Shown in pieces: positions 53,922 through 63,829 of a stretch of 64,000 bases of DNA (positions are counted from its first letter, which is position 1; each line of letters starts with the position of its first letter). Below the pieces are notes generated by a model. The model was not told the DNA's origin. It saw only the letters and a program-made list of their open reading frames with translations, and ran no database searches. Both the position numbers and the translations under genes were made by a program. The DNA is taken from assembly GCA_016715645.1 (NCBI GenBank), contig JADJZR010000004.1, positions 186,001 to 250,000 on the forward strand, given 5' to 3'. The DNA comes from Elusimicrobiota bacterium. GTDB taxonomy: Bacteria; Elusimicrobiota; Elusimicrobia; FEN-1173.

Positions 53922-55214
53922 CACCATCGACTTCGGTTCCGTTGCTTATTAAAGGGGGCCGGTTGATTGATCCGGCCCATAACCGCGACGAGGTTCTCGA
54001 CCTGGTGGTGGAGGGCGGTCGGGTGACTCGTTTGGGAAAAAATGTGACACCCCCCGCGGGCGCTACGTGATTGAGGCGACCGGAATGATAATGGCGCCAG
54101 GGTTGGTGGACATCCATGTTCACCTTCGCGAACCTGGCCAGGAAGGGGCGGAAACGATCGAAACTGGTACTCGATCTGCGGCGGCGGGAGGGATCACGAG
54201 CGTTGTGGCCATGCCCAATACTCAGCCGGCCATCGACAGCGCCACCGGCATCCGGTTTGTGTTGCGTCGCGCCGCCGAAACGGCCCATGTTCGGGTATGG
54301 CCGTCGGGATCGATCACGATGGGCCGTGCTGGGGAAAAGTTGGCCGAAATCGGGGGGATGGTGAAGGCTGGGGCAGTGGCGGTGACGGACGATGGGAATT
54401 CCGTGCCCGACGCCCAGCTTCTTCGTCGGGCCCTGGAATACGCCAAAATGTTCGACGTTACTGTGGTGGAACATTCCGAAGACAAGTCTCTGATGGCCGA
54501 CAGGGTCATGAACGAAGGGCCTTTGGCCACGCGGATTTGGGCCATCGGGGCATTCCGCGCCAATCGGATCCATCGCGGCCGGGCGCAACATCGCGTTGGC
54601 GTTGACGGGCGCACATCCATTTGACGCACATTTCGACGCGAAACCGTGGACCTGGTGCGCCAGGCCAAAGAAAAATTACGGTCACCGCCGACTGCGCCCC
54701 ACCACTTTACCTTGACAGAAGAGGCCGTTGTTCGGTGCGGAACCAACGCCAAAGATGAACCGCCCCTCCGGGCCGAAAGAGGATCGCCGGGCGATCATCG
54801 AGGGCCTTAAAGACAGGACCATCGATTGCATCGCGTCAGACCACGCGCCGCACAGCCGTGCGTCAAAGAACAAGAATTTTCCGCCGCGCCGTTTGGCATT
54901 GTGGGTCTGAAACCCTGTTGCCTGACCGTAGCCCAGTTGATCGAGCCGGGACACCTGAGCTGGATCGAAGCGATTCGGCGCATGGCCACGAACCCCGCGA
55001 AAGTCCTGAGTTTGCCCGTGGGCGATTTGGCGGAAGGGTCGCCGGCGGATATTGTCATTATCAACCCTGCTGAGGAACGCACCGTGACGGGATTCAGCTC
55101 AAAAGCCAAAAACTCGCCTTTCTTGGGCTGGACCCTGCGGGGGTTCGCCCAGGTGGTGATGGTGGAAGGCCGAATCGTTTTGCGTCGGGAGGCTCTCCGG
55201 CCTGTTCTTCCTAA
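53918..55214 (+). CDS. pyrC: Dihydroorotase, many frameshifts
   Basis: PyrC cyclises carbamoyl aspartate. Zinc motif DIHVHLREPGQEGAETIE, AMPNTQPAIDSA, GEKLAEIGGMVKAGAVAVTDDG, EHSEDKSLM, later ALT/AH HL segments, SDHAPHS and the C-terminal NPAKVLSLPVGDLAEGSPADI. At least five shifts (about 54055, 54545, 54620, 54770 and 54860). The end is set at a TAA (55212-55214) that would be in frame after one further correction, so it is approximate. Confidence 0.85.
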
Positions 55215-55232
55215 TGGGCGGGACTTCTTTTT

Positions 55233-56446
55233 ATGTGCCGAGCGATTATTCGGCCCGCTTTGTTTTGTTTTCCGCCGGAAACAGCCCATCGATGGGGATG
55301 GCTGTGCTTCGGTGGGCGACTCATTTTGCGGCAGGGTCGATCCCAGCGAAGCGAAGGTCCCTCATCCGCCCTTCAGGGCACCTTCCCCAAAGAGGGGAAG
55401 GAAAGCAAAATTTCCCTCTCCTCTTGGGAGGGGGCAGGGTGAGGGGGCAGTTAAGTCGGTCCTTCAACGCTCGGCGGATCCGCGGGGGCGAGGTGGTTAT
55501 CGGACTAAATCGCGAACCCTGCGGTTTGCCAACCCAGTGGGGTTGGCGGCGGGGTTCGACAAGGACGCTGAGGCCTTGCCGGCGTGGGCGGGTATGGGTT
55601 TTGGGTTTTGTGGAAGTGGGAACGGTGACGCCTCGGCCTCAACCGGGTAACCCGCCCCACGATTGTTTCGGTTTCCGGTGTCACGGGCGCTTGTTAACCG
55701 AATGGGATTTAATAACGCCGGGGCCGATGCGCTGGCGCGCCGGCTTTCCCCGATGTCGCCCTTGGGCATTCCGTTGGGCATCAACATCGGCAAGAACAAG
55801 GACACCCGAGCCGATCCAGGGCGGTCGAAGATTACATTTACTGCCTGGAACGTTTTACATACAAGTTTGCGGATTCTTTGTAGTAAACATCAGTTCGCAC
55901 TCCCCGGGCCTGCGCTCACTCCAGTCGGCCGAATCACTGGAACCGCTGTTGAAGACGATCAAAAACCGGGCCACCGCGCTGGCCCTTGAAAAAAAGGGGA
56001 CGGAATGTCCCCGGGACGAATATCCCCCCTGTTTGTTAAGTTGTCGCCCGGATGAAGAGGGGTATGAAGAGATGAAACAGTGGTCCGGTCCGGATTTGAT
56101 GGTATTGTGAGCCACGAACACCACGCCCGGTCACGGGAAGGGGTTCCAGCTCAGCTCCGACGGACGGGGGTCTTAACGGCGCGCCGTTACGGGACCGATC
56201 CACGGAGGTTTTGCGGACCATCGCGCGGGCCAGCCGGGGACGGCTGGCTTTAATTGGAGTCGGCGGAATTTTCGGGCCGAAGACGCTTTGGAAAAGTGTT
56301 GGCCGGCGCATCGTTGGTGGAAGTGTATACGGGATTTGTGCAACGGGCCCGGTTTTGCGCGATCGTTGGCTAAACGATTGGCGCAACTAGCGGCCCAGTG
56401 CCGCCTAAAAACCGTTCAAAAAGCGGTGGGAAAGGACTGCTTATGA
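55233..56446 (+). CDS. pyrD: Dihydroorotate dehydrogenase (quinone type), frameshifted, with repeat insertion
   Basis: Class 2 PyrD: the N-terminus CRAIIRPALFCFPPETAHR is the membrane-associating helix typical of the quinone-dependent enzyme. A MITE-like repeat (55359-55454) follows, then RTLRFANPVGLAAGFDKDAE, VEVGTVTPRPQPGNP, NRMGFNNAGADALARRL, PLGINIGKNKDT and, in other frames, RDRSTEVLRTIARASRGRL and GVGGIFGPEDAL. At least five shifts. The repeat lies between conserved segments, so either this copy has an inserted low-complexity loop or the gene is truly interrupted. ATGA overlap with pyrF. Confidence 0.82.
55359..55454. repeat. MITE-like repeat, copy D, within pyrD
   Basis: CCCTCATCCGCCCTTCAGGG, CCTTCCCCAAAGAGGGGAAGG and TTTCCCTCTCCTCTTGGGAG follow the same order as copy A, ending GGGTGAGGGGGCAGTTAA. 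The GTAAC ends and target duplication cannot be confirmed in this error-rich stretch. Confidence 0.65.
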
Positions 56447-57111
56447 TAAAGAGGAATCATCGTCGCGTTGGATGTGGATGGGGCGATCGCCCGCCGGCTG
56501 GTAACCCGGTTGGGCCCGATCGTGGACTTTTACAAAGGTGACGCCGGCGTTGACGTTGGGAGGAAGACCCTGCGTTGATGAACTGGCTGTTGAAAAAAGG
56601 AAGAAAAAGTTTTTCTCGACTGCAAATGGTTCGACATTCCATCGCAAGTGGCACGATCCGTGGCAGCCGCCGGTCGAGCGGGGTCACGGCGGTCACGCCG
56701 CTCCACGCGGGGCCGGGAGCGGATTCTCAAAGCCGCCGTGGCCGGTGTCCGTCCGCGGATATGGGCGGTGACGGTCCTGACCTGTTTGGGCCCGGACGAT
56801 TTGAAGGAAGTGGGGGTTCGTACGATCCGTTGGTCCAAGTGCTTCGGTTGGCTCGGTTGGCCCAACAGGCGGGTGTGGATGGGTTGGTTTGTTCTCCACG
56901 GAAGTGGGGATGTTGAGGCAGGCGGGGATCCCGGTTGCCTCTGATCACGCCGGGTATCACTCACGGCGGCCACGTGGGCGCGGACCAAAAGCGGGTGACA
57001 CCCCACAACGAGCCTGGTCCAGCGGGGCGAATTAACTGGTGCTGGGCCGAAGTGTTTAGGAAGCGCCCGACCGCGGCCGCCGCCCGGGACATTTTATCGT
57101 TCAGGAGATAA
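56443..57111 (+). CDS. pyrF: Orotidine 5'-phosphate decarboxylase, heavily frameshifted
   Basis: PyrF makes UMP. Read across frames: IIVALDVDGAIARRLV, the active-site DCKWFDIPSQVARSV, GVTAVTLHAGPG, IWAVTVLTCLGPDDLKEVG, LAQQAGVDGLVCSP, ITPGITHGG and the end FRKRPTAAAARDILSFRR. The order and spacing are right for a protein of about 235 residues, but more than five 1-nt corrections are needed. ATG 56443 overlaps the pyrD stop. Confidence 0.8.
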
Positions 57112-57114
57112 AGC

Positions 57115-57628
57115 GTGGACCGATCGGTGTTGGCAAAAATTTTCACCGTTTGCAACTTAAAGGATCGTTCCGGCTTCGAAGCGGGGCGACGTCGGCGGAA
57201 TATTTTGACAAATATCTGTTTGAGTCCCGCCGGACCTGCTCCGGGACATCGCGAGGACTTCGTCCCCTTATTCCACAGGGACGGAGATCCTCGCTGGGTT
57301 GGAAATGGGCGGATTCCGTGGCCACGGCACCTTCGTTGAAACGGGGTTCCCCCAGATTTTGTTCGAAAGAGGCTAAGACCTACGGCACCTGCAAACTGGC
57401 CAAGGGATCGACTTCAATGGAAAAAAAGTGGCGGTGGTCGAAGACGTGGTGACCACCGGCGGCGCTATACTGGACGGCGTGCGCTTTGCGCGGCAAGGCG
57501 CTCCTGATTGAAACGGTGCTGTGCGTGATTGATCGGAATCGGCGGTTCGGACAACCTGAAAAAGGCGGGGCTGACGTTGGCCCCACTTTTTGGAGCCCGC
57601 GAACTTCGCAGGGGCGGGAGACAAATAA
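57115..57628 (+). CDS. pyrE: Orotate phosphoribosyltransferase, heavily frameshifted
   Basis: PyrE adds phosphoribose to orotate. CAGGAG precedes the GTG at 57115. Segments in shifting frames: LKGSFRLRSGATSAEYFDKYL, AGLEMGGIPVAT, the PRPP loop VAVVEDVVTTGGAIL, LIETVLCVIDR and GLTLAPLFGARELR. More than four corrections are needed. The stop overlaps the purM start (TAATG). Confidence 0.8.
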
Positions 57629-58585
57629 TGGCGACCAAAAAGTTGGACCTACAAAAAAGCGGGCGTGGACATCGTGGCGGGCGACGCGTTGGTGGACCGC
57701 ATCAACAAGGCTTCCGGCCATCGGTGACTTTGCGGGTCTGTTCCCGTTTCCCAAGGGGCTCAAAAATCCATTTCTGGTGGGTTGCACGGACGGCGTCGGC
57801 ACCAAACTCAAAGTGGCCCAAGAGTTGAACCATCACGACACCATCGGCATTGACCTGGTGGCCATGAACGTGAACGACTTGATTTGCACGGGGCCCGGCC
57901 GCTCTTTTTTCTGGATTATTTTGCCACCGGCCGGCTGGACGTGGGCGTCGCCGAGCGGGTCATCAACGGGATGATCGACGGATGCAAGCAAGCCGGGTGC
58001 GCGTTGATCGGCGGCGAAACCGCCGAAATGCCCGGTTTTTACAAGCCGGGGGAATACGATTTGGCCGGTTTCGCTGTGGGCGTTGTGGACGAACCCCAGC
58101 GGGTTCGCAACGAAACCATTCGTCCGGGAGACGTGCTGTTGGGCCTTCCCAGTTCCGGGGTGCACTCCAACGGTTACTCGTTGGTTCGGGTGTTGTTCCG
58201 GGGGCGGACTTAAAAGTGGGGACCGCGTTGTTGGCCCCACGCGGATCTATGTGAAACCAGTCCTGGCCGCCCTGGCGAAATTTCAGGATCCATCAAAGGC
58301 ATCGCCCACATCACCGGCGGGGGAATCACCGAAAATGTGCCGCGCTTTTTGCCGAAAAACTGCGACGCGGTGTTTCATTTGGCCACGTGGCCGTTGCCCG
58401 ATGTGTTTGCGGAAATCCGTCGGCGGGGCAACGTGAGTGACGATGAAATGCACCGCACTTTCAACATGGGGTTGGGGTTGGTGGTGGCGGTGGCGCCGGA
58501 CAAGGCCGCGGCGGTTAAAGGCCCTCGCCCCTGTTACGACGTGGGGCGGGTGGAAAAAGGAACCCGGATTGTTCGGTACCGGTAA
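57628..58585 (+). CDS. purM: Phosphoribosylformylglycinamidine cyclo-ligase, several frameshifts
   Basis: PurM forms AIR in purine synthesis. GGGAG precedes the ATG. Motifs: VDIVAGDALVDRI, NPFLVGCTDGVGTKLKVA, MNVNDLICTGARPLFFLDY (across a shift near 57895), CALIGGETAEMPGFY, LGLPSSGVHSNGYSL, HITGGGITENVPRFLP and FNMGLGLVVAV. About four shifts. It is followed by purN after 6 nt. Confidence 0.9.
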
Positions 58586-58591
58586 AGATCG

Positions 58592-59185
58592 ATGATCGAA
58601 ATCGGCGTTTTGGCGTCGGGGGGCGGGTCCAATTTCGAATCGCTGGCGAAAGCCTGCCGGGACGGCCGTGTGCCGGGCGCGCGAATGCGCGTGTTGGTCA
58701 CCAACAAACCCGCTGTGGGCGCATTGACTCGGGCGGTTCGGCTGGGTGTGGAGGCGCTGGTGATCGAGCCAAAGATTTTGACGATCGCAACGCCTATTAC
58801 GAACGGGTGGCGGCCGAGCTGAGAGCCCGGGACGTGAAGGTGGTGTGCCTGGCCGGGTTTTTGTTGAAAGTGGAACCGGGGCTCCTTCGCGCCTTTCCCG
58901 GCCGAGTGCTTAACATCCATCCGGCTCTTTTGCCGAAGTTCGGCGGAAAAGGAATGTTCGGTCCCCACGTTCACGAGGCGGTGTTGGCGGCGGGCGAGAC
59001 CGAGTCGGGATGCACGGTTCATGTGGTCGACGACCATTTTGACCACGGGCCCACGCTCGCCCAAGCCAAAGTGCCGGTGTTTGCCGGGGATACCCCCGAA
59101 ACTTTGGCCGCTCGGGTTCTGATTGAAGAACATCGGTTGTATCCGGAAACACTGGGCCCGGTTTGTGGCCCAGGAGACTTTATGA
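58592..59185 (+). CDS. purN: Phosphoribosylglycinamide formyltransferase, two frameshifts
   Basis: PurN formylates GAR with 10-formyl-THF. IGVLASGGGSNFESLAKA at the N-terminus; a shift near 58770 leads to VVCLAGFLLKVEPGLL, VLNIHPALLPKFGGKGMFG, SGCTVHVVDDHFDHGPTLAQ. A second single-base excess near 59158 restores the ending ARFVAQETL and a TGA that overlaps the purB ATG. The purN-purB junction is therefore another ATGA. Confidence 0.9.
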
Positions 59186-60467
59186 TCGCCCGATACAGTC
59201 GTCCGGAGATGGCGGCGTTGTGGACCGACGAATTCCGTTGGAAGACGATTTTGGAAATTGAAATTTTGGCCGCCGAAGCCTATTGCAAAACGGGAGGACC
59301 CGTCGGGCGGTGCGGATGTTGCGAAAAAAAGCCCAGGTGGACGTGGGGCGTATTTTGGAAATCGAGTCCGTCACGAAACACGATGTCATCGCTTTTCTGA
59401 CTCAAATCGAAGAAAAAGCCGGTCCGGCCGCAAAGGTGTTGCACCGGGGGCTCACCTCGTCCGACGTCTTGGACACGGCCCTGGCGGTGCAAATGGTGAA
59501 AGCGTTGGACTTGCTCATCGCGGGTCTTCAACGGTTGATGGTCCCGGTGAAACGCCTGGCGTTAAAGCACGCGGCCACCCCGTTGATGGGGCGCAGTCAC
59601 GGTGTTCACGGGGAACCCATCACGTTCGGGTTTAAAGTGGCGGGCTGGTATACCGAACTGAAACGGAACGTGGATCGCCTTCGCTACGCGCGTCAAGACG
59701 TGGCGTTCGGCCAGTTGTCGGGCGCCATGGGAAATTTCGCCCATTTGGATCCCCGTGTGGAAGCGGTCGTGTGCAAAATTGGGTCTGAAACCGGAACCCG
59801 TTTCCACCCAAGTGGTCCCGCGGGACCGGCACGCGGTGTTTATCCAATCCATCGCTTTGTGCGGGGCGGCGATCGAACGGATCGCCACCGAAATCCGCCA
59901 TTTGCAACGGACCGAGGTACTGGAAGTTGAAGAGCCGTTCACCAAGGGCCAAAAGGGATCCAGCGCCATGCCCCACAAGCGAAACCCTGTGGCGTCGGAA
60001 AATATGTGCGGTTTGGCGCGGTTATTGCGTTCCTACGTGACGCCGGCCCTGGAAAACATTGCCCTCTGGCACGAACGGGACATTTCCCATTCGTCCGTTG
60101 AACGGGTGATTTTGCCCGACGCCGCTATTACCTTGGATTACATGCTCCACCGCTTTGCGGGCGTTTTGGAAAATTTACAAGTGTATCCCGATCGCATGAA
60201 AGCCAACATGGCTAAAACCGCCGATATTGTGTGTTCCCAGCGGGTGGTGGTGGCCCTGACCAAAAAAGGGTTACCCAAACAAGAGGCCTACGAAATTGTT
60301 CAAGGGCACGCGTTGCGGGCTTGGACCCAGGGAGTTCCGTTTCGGCCCGCCCTCGAGGCCGACACGCGGGTGACGGAGCGGTTGACGGCGGCGGAGGTGT
60401 CGGCCTGTTTTGATTTGTCGCCGTTTATCGCAACATCCCGGCAATTATTCGACGGGCGTTGGTTTGA
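59182..60467 (+). CDS. purB: Adenylosuccinate lyase, three frameshifts
   Basis: PurB acts twice, in IMP and AMP synthesis. IARYSRPEMAALWTDEFR starts the protein; shifts near 59300 and 59780; then TSSDVLDTALAVQM, GRSHGVHGEPITFGFK and the fumarase-superfamily signature GSSAMPHKRNPV. A third shift near 60428 gives the natural end PFYRNIPAIIRRALV at 60467. Without that correction the frame appears fused to the next membrane gene. Confidence 0.93.
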
Positions 60468-60499
60468 CCTTCGCGCCGGAGTCCACTCGGAAAACTGTC

Positions 60500-61359
60500 G
60501 TCAATCTCACGTTTCGAACCATTTCCATACAAACCGCGTTGTCGTTCGGGACGCGGGTTTTATTTTCCCATATTTTCTTTGGATAGCGGCGGGGCTCTTG
60601 GTGGGCGTGTTCCACCATGTGCTGATGTCGTTTCTGTCTTTGGGCGGAGGCCGGTTCGTTTTGGGAGAACGTCTTTTGGAAGCGCTTTTATTGTCCGCCT
60701 GGCCGTTTGGATTTTCGGCTCACGTGGCCAATCAGGAGCACGACGGCGGCAATCCGGGCTTATCCTCTTTGTTTACGGTTCCCCACCTGTTTTCGATCAC
60801 GTTCGGGCTCGTTTGTTTGGCCCTCTTGGCGTTGGGCGGAGCCCTGGCGGTGGTGCAAGTGTTTGCGTGGTGGCTACCGGGGGCCGTGGCCCCGTTGGGG
60901 GCCACGCTCACGTCGCCCGCCTCAGTGTCGGCCGGTTGGGGTTTGCTCCCTCTTCTGGCGTTGGGGGGAATGACGTTTGGACTGCCCTATTCGTTCGGGC
61001 CGTTCGTGGTTGTTCATGAAGGGGAGGGTTTCTTATCGGCTTTTGAGCGTAGCCGCTTTTTGACGCGGGACCTTCGGATTAATCTCTTTTTTCTCCAGGG
61101 ATTTTTGTTCGTTGTCCTGTGCGGCGCCTTTTCCGTGTTCAGTGCCATTCCCAACAGACCCACCTTCACCAACCATGTGTTGGAATCGGTGGTCATCACC
61201 GCAACGTCGGGTTTGGTCAGCCTGGTCTGGAATCACGCTTTTCGTCAAGCCCTGGACCTGGAAAAGGAACCTCAGGGACCGACTCTGACGCGACCGGGGC
61301 GGATTCATATTTCCGACTCTTCCGTTTCGTTGAGTTCCCTTCCTCCCGAAACACCTTGA
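60500..61359 (+). CDS. Polytopic membrane protein of unknown function
   Basis: Roughly six hydrophobic helices. The segment SFGPFVVVHEGEGFLSAFERSRFLTR resembles the E-x-x-G-x-x-x-A-x-x-R-S motif of membrane domains found in DUF975-like and GDPD-associated proteins. The true start is unclear: the open frame runs in from purB, and a frameshift near 60590 may hide an N-terminus reading NLTFRTISIQTALSFGTR. Start given here is approximate. No function proposed. Confidence 0.55.
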
Positions 61360-61400
61360 AATTTTTCGGTATCTCGACAATACTGTTTGGAGGGTATTCC

Positions 61401-61724
61401 ATGACCATTGAATTGTATATTGCGATTCTGTTAACCGTGGTTGTCGTGACCATCGTGGTGGGTGCGGCGGCGTTGGTGGTTTTGGTGATGCAACTGCGGC
61501 GCACCGCGAAAGCCGTGGAAACAGCCGCCCATCGAGCCGCTGAGCAGGTTCACCGGGTGGGCGACATGGCCGGCACGTTGGGGCAAGTGGCGGTGGGGTT
61601 GGCGGGGGCTTTTGGAAAAAAAAGTTTGTTGGGCGCCGGGCTCCTTTACAGTATAGTCCAATTCTTTCGACGTAAAAAGGAAAAGAAAAACCCGTTTGAG
61701 GATGTGGAGGAGAACGATGAATAG
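61401..61724 (+). CDS. DUF948-like single-pass membrane protein
   Basis: A 107-residue protein with one N-terminal helix (about residues 5-30), a short heptad-patterned region (LRRTAKAVETAAHRAAEQVHRV) and a glycine-rich, then charged tail. GGAGGG precedes the ATG. It overlaps the cNMP-binding gene by 8 nt. The family function is unknown. Confidence 0.65.
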   Translation: MTIELYIAILLTVVVVTIVVGAAALVVLVMQLRRTAKAVETAAHRAAEQVHRVGDMAGTLGQVAVGLAGAFGKKSLLGAGLLYSIVQFFRRKKEKKNPFEDVEENDE

Positions 61725-62310
61725 CGCGGACCTATCGGCGGACCTGCTGGAATCTCCCGCGCCGCGGCGGGGATTGTTGGGGCGCATGAGCGCACGGGTG
61801 CGCGCGTCTGTGGAACAGTTTTTGGGCGATCCGGTCCACCGTCACAAAATCCGGTTTTTCCGAGGAATCCTTCTGTTTAAAGATTTGGGCCGCTGGGACC
61901 TGGCCCGGCTGGTTAACCGGACCATGGAAAAAACCTATGCCCCCGGGGATGTCGTGTTCCAAGAAGGGCATTTGGGCCGGGCCTTTTTTATTGTTGCGGA
62001 AGGAAGCGTGGAAGTCTTGCGCCGAAACCCGTTGACGGACGTTTTTGAACCTGTGGCCAAATTCGGTCCCGGAGACTTTTTCGGCGAAATGGTTTTGTTG
62101 GACGAACTGCCCCGATCGGCCACCTGCCGCGCGTTGGAGACCACCCGCTTGCACGTGTTATATAAGGACCATTTTGATCTCTTGCGAGCCCAATCGCCCC
62201 GGGCGGCCGCGCTGATTTTGCACGCGTTGGCCCGGCTGTTGAGCGCTCGACTTCGACGGGAACGGCGATTGCCTCGACTTTCTTGCGCCGAGGATCGGCC
62301 TGTTCAATGA
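61717..62310 (+). CDS. Cyclic-nucleotide-binding-domain protein
   Basis: A 197-residue protein with a cNMP-binding beta-roll (about 62-175): YAPGDVVFQEGHLGRAFFIV, KFGPGDFFGEMVLLDELPRSATCRA contains the FGE and PRSA parts of the phosphate-binding cassette. No DNA-binding helix-turn-helix follows, so it is not a CRP-type regulator. The stop overlaps the AI-2E-type gene by 4 nt. Confidence 0.82.
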   Translation: MNSADLSADLLESPAPRRGLLGRMSARVRASVEQFLGDPVHRHKIRFFRGILLFKDLGRWDLARLVNRTMEKTYAPGDVVFQEGHLGRAFFIVAEGSVEVLRRNPLTDVFEPVAKFGPGDFFGEMVLLDELPRSATCRALETTRLHVLYKDHFDLLRAQSPRAAALILHALARLLSARLRRERRLPRLSCAEDRPVQ

Positions 62311-63421
62311 ACCGGATCATCCCAGTTCCCCTGCGCGCGTCGGCGCCGGTGTCGGGGACAGTGGTCTTGCTGTTGGTGGCGGCGGTGTTGTGGTTCTTTT
62401 ATGAGGTTCGGGCGGTTTTGCCGCCCTTCGTTTACGCGGCGGTGATGGCCTACTTACTCAATCCGTTTGTGGCATTTTTGGAAACGCGGGGCGTGCGGCG
62501 GGATCGGGCGGTGTTGGCTCTTTTTGTGGTGTTGGTTGGATTTTCGTCCGTGTTGGCCTATTGGGGCGTTGTGGCGTTGTGGGGCGATTTGCCTGACCTG
62601 CGGGCCAGTTGGCCCGTTTACATGGGCAAAGCCGAAACCGCCATGCGTAAAGTGCAAACGTCGGTGGAGTTTGCCTGGCCCATTTTCAAGAGACCAAAGT
62701 GTTGGAACGAGCCATCACCGGTTCCATGGCGTGGGTTCAAACCAATGTGTGGCATTCGTCGGCGGTGTTTGCGTCGGTGTTGACGTTCGTGATTAACTTG
62801 ATGTTGGCGCCGTTCATCGCTTATTTCTTTTTGCGGGGGGGCCCAAACGGCTCAGATGGCCTTGGACGCCTGTCCCGGAGGCTGGGTGGAACGGTTTCTC
62901 AGTTTGTTGAACAAGTTTGGCCGGGTGTTCGGTAACTACACACGCGGGGTTCTTTTTGAAGCGTTTTTGGTCGGACTCATCACCGTGCTGGCGTTGCACG
63001 CGATGGGGTTGGACTACGCGGCGTTGATCGGGGTTTTAACGGGAGCGGCCAACATGATCCCCTATTTCGGCCCGGTGCTGGGCGGCGCGGTGGCTTTGGT
63101 GGCGGCGGTTTTTCAGTATGGGAACATGGCGGGACCGCTGAAGATACTGGTGGTGTTTGTGGTCATTCATTACATCGACAGTTGGATTCTTCAGCCGATG
63201 ATCATGAAAAAGGCCGTCGATCTCAATCCCATTACGGTAACGTTTGCGCTCCTATGCGGCGCCACGTTGGGCGGAGTGTGGGGTTGGTGTTCGCGGTTCC
63301 GGTGGCGGAATTATTGAAAGAAGCGGGACACGTTTTTTACGTCTGGTATCGAGCGGAACGGGGCTTGGTGGTCGCGTCCCAAGAGTTCGCCGTGGCCGCC
63401 GCCAAACCCTGGATCGTATAA
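62307..63421 (+). CDS. AI-2E-family transporter (PerM-like), about three frameshifts
   Basis: A polytopic permease of the AI-2E/PerM family, about 370 residues. VYAAVMAYLLNPFVAFLE near the N-terminus, FVINLMLAPFIAYFFLR, AALIGVLTGAANMIPYFGP and HYIDSWILQPMIMKKAVDLNP are diagnostic. Shifts near 62690, 62840 and 63280. Members export varied solutes or act as sodium/proton antiporters, so substrate is not assigned. Confidence 0.85.
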
Positions 63422-63460
63422 CTTCGAACCCAAAACCTCCCTAAACTTTCGACGGTGTAG

Positions 63461-63466
63461 TATAAT
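63461..63466 (+). promoter_or_regulatory. -10 box of the tRNA-His transcript
   Basis: A perfect TATAAT, with no convincing -35 at 17 nt. The transcript would start at about 63473 and include the structured leader. Confidence 0.45.
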
Positions 63467-63478
63467 GTCCCTGTTTGC

Positions 63479-63550
63479 GGTGGGTGTAGCTCCGGCGGGG
63501 TTTCGGTTCCTCTGGAACCGCCGCCGGCCCTTGCGCCGTGCGCGAGGGCC
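63479..63550 (+). ncRNA. tRNA-His leader with tRNA-5'-like start and two hairpins
   Basis: GGTGGGTGTAGCTC repeats the first 14 nt of tRNA-His with one change, then GGCGG matches GCGG of the D loop. Two hairpins follow: 63493-63526 (CGGCGG...CGGTTCC-TCT-GGAACCG...CCGCCG) and 63526-63550 (11 bp GGCCCTTGCGC/GCGCGAGGGCC with a 3-nt loop). The mature tRNA begins 36 nt later. The layout parallels 7943-8090 at tRNA-Ser. Confidence 0.5.
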
Positions 63551-63586
63551 GCGTTGAAAGAAGTGGAGGGTGATCGTTCCATTTAT

Positions 63587-63663
63587 GGTGGGTATAGCTC
63601 AGCGGTTAGAGCGTCCGGCTGTGGCCCGGAAGGTCGCGGGTTCAAATCCCGTTACTCACCCCA
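63587..63663 (+). tRNA. tRNA-His (anticodon GTG)
   Basis: A 77-nt tRNA with encoded CCA: acceptor GGTGGGTA/TACTCACC including the extra G-1:C73 pair typical of tRNA-His, D arm AGCTCAGCGGTTAGAGC, anticodon stem TCCGG/CCGGA closing loop CTGTGGC (anticodon GTG), T arm CGGGTTCAAATCCCG. Confidence 0.97.
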
Positions 63664-63684
63664 TTTTGTATTCGCGGTATATAG

Positions 63685-63727
63685 AACCTCCCACTCCTCT
63701 TGATTCTTAGGGGCTTTGGGAGGTTTT
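63685..63727 (+). terminator. Terminator after tRNA-His
   Basis: AACCTCCCA pairs with TGGGAGGTT across 23 nt and is followed by TTTT. Confidence 0.65.
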
Positions 63728-63829
63728 AATCGTTTATGGAGGGCCTGGACCTCGGAGGCAAATTCCCGGAAGAGGGACAGCGGCTCTCTAGGTCGTAGCA
63801 CGGAGACAGGTTCTGATAGGAAAATTGAA

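Noticed and set aside
59755..61359. PurB fused to a membrane domain
   Set aside because: A 1-nt correction near 60428 yields the natural PurB C-terminus and stop at 60467. The fusion is a product of the frameshift.
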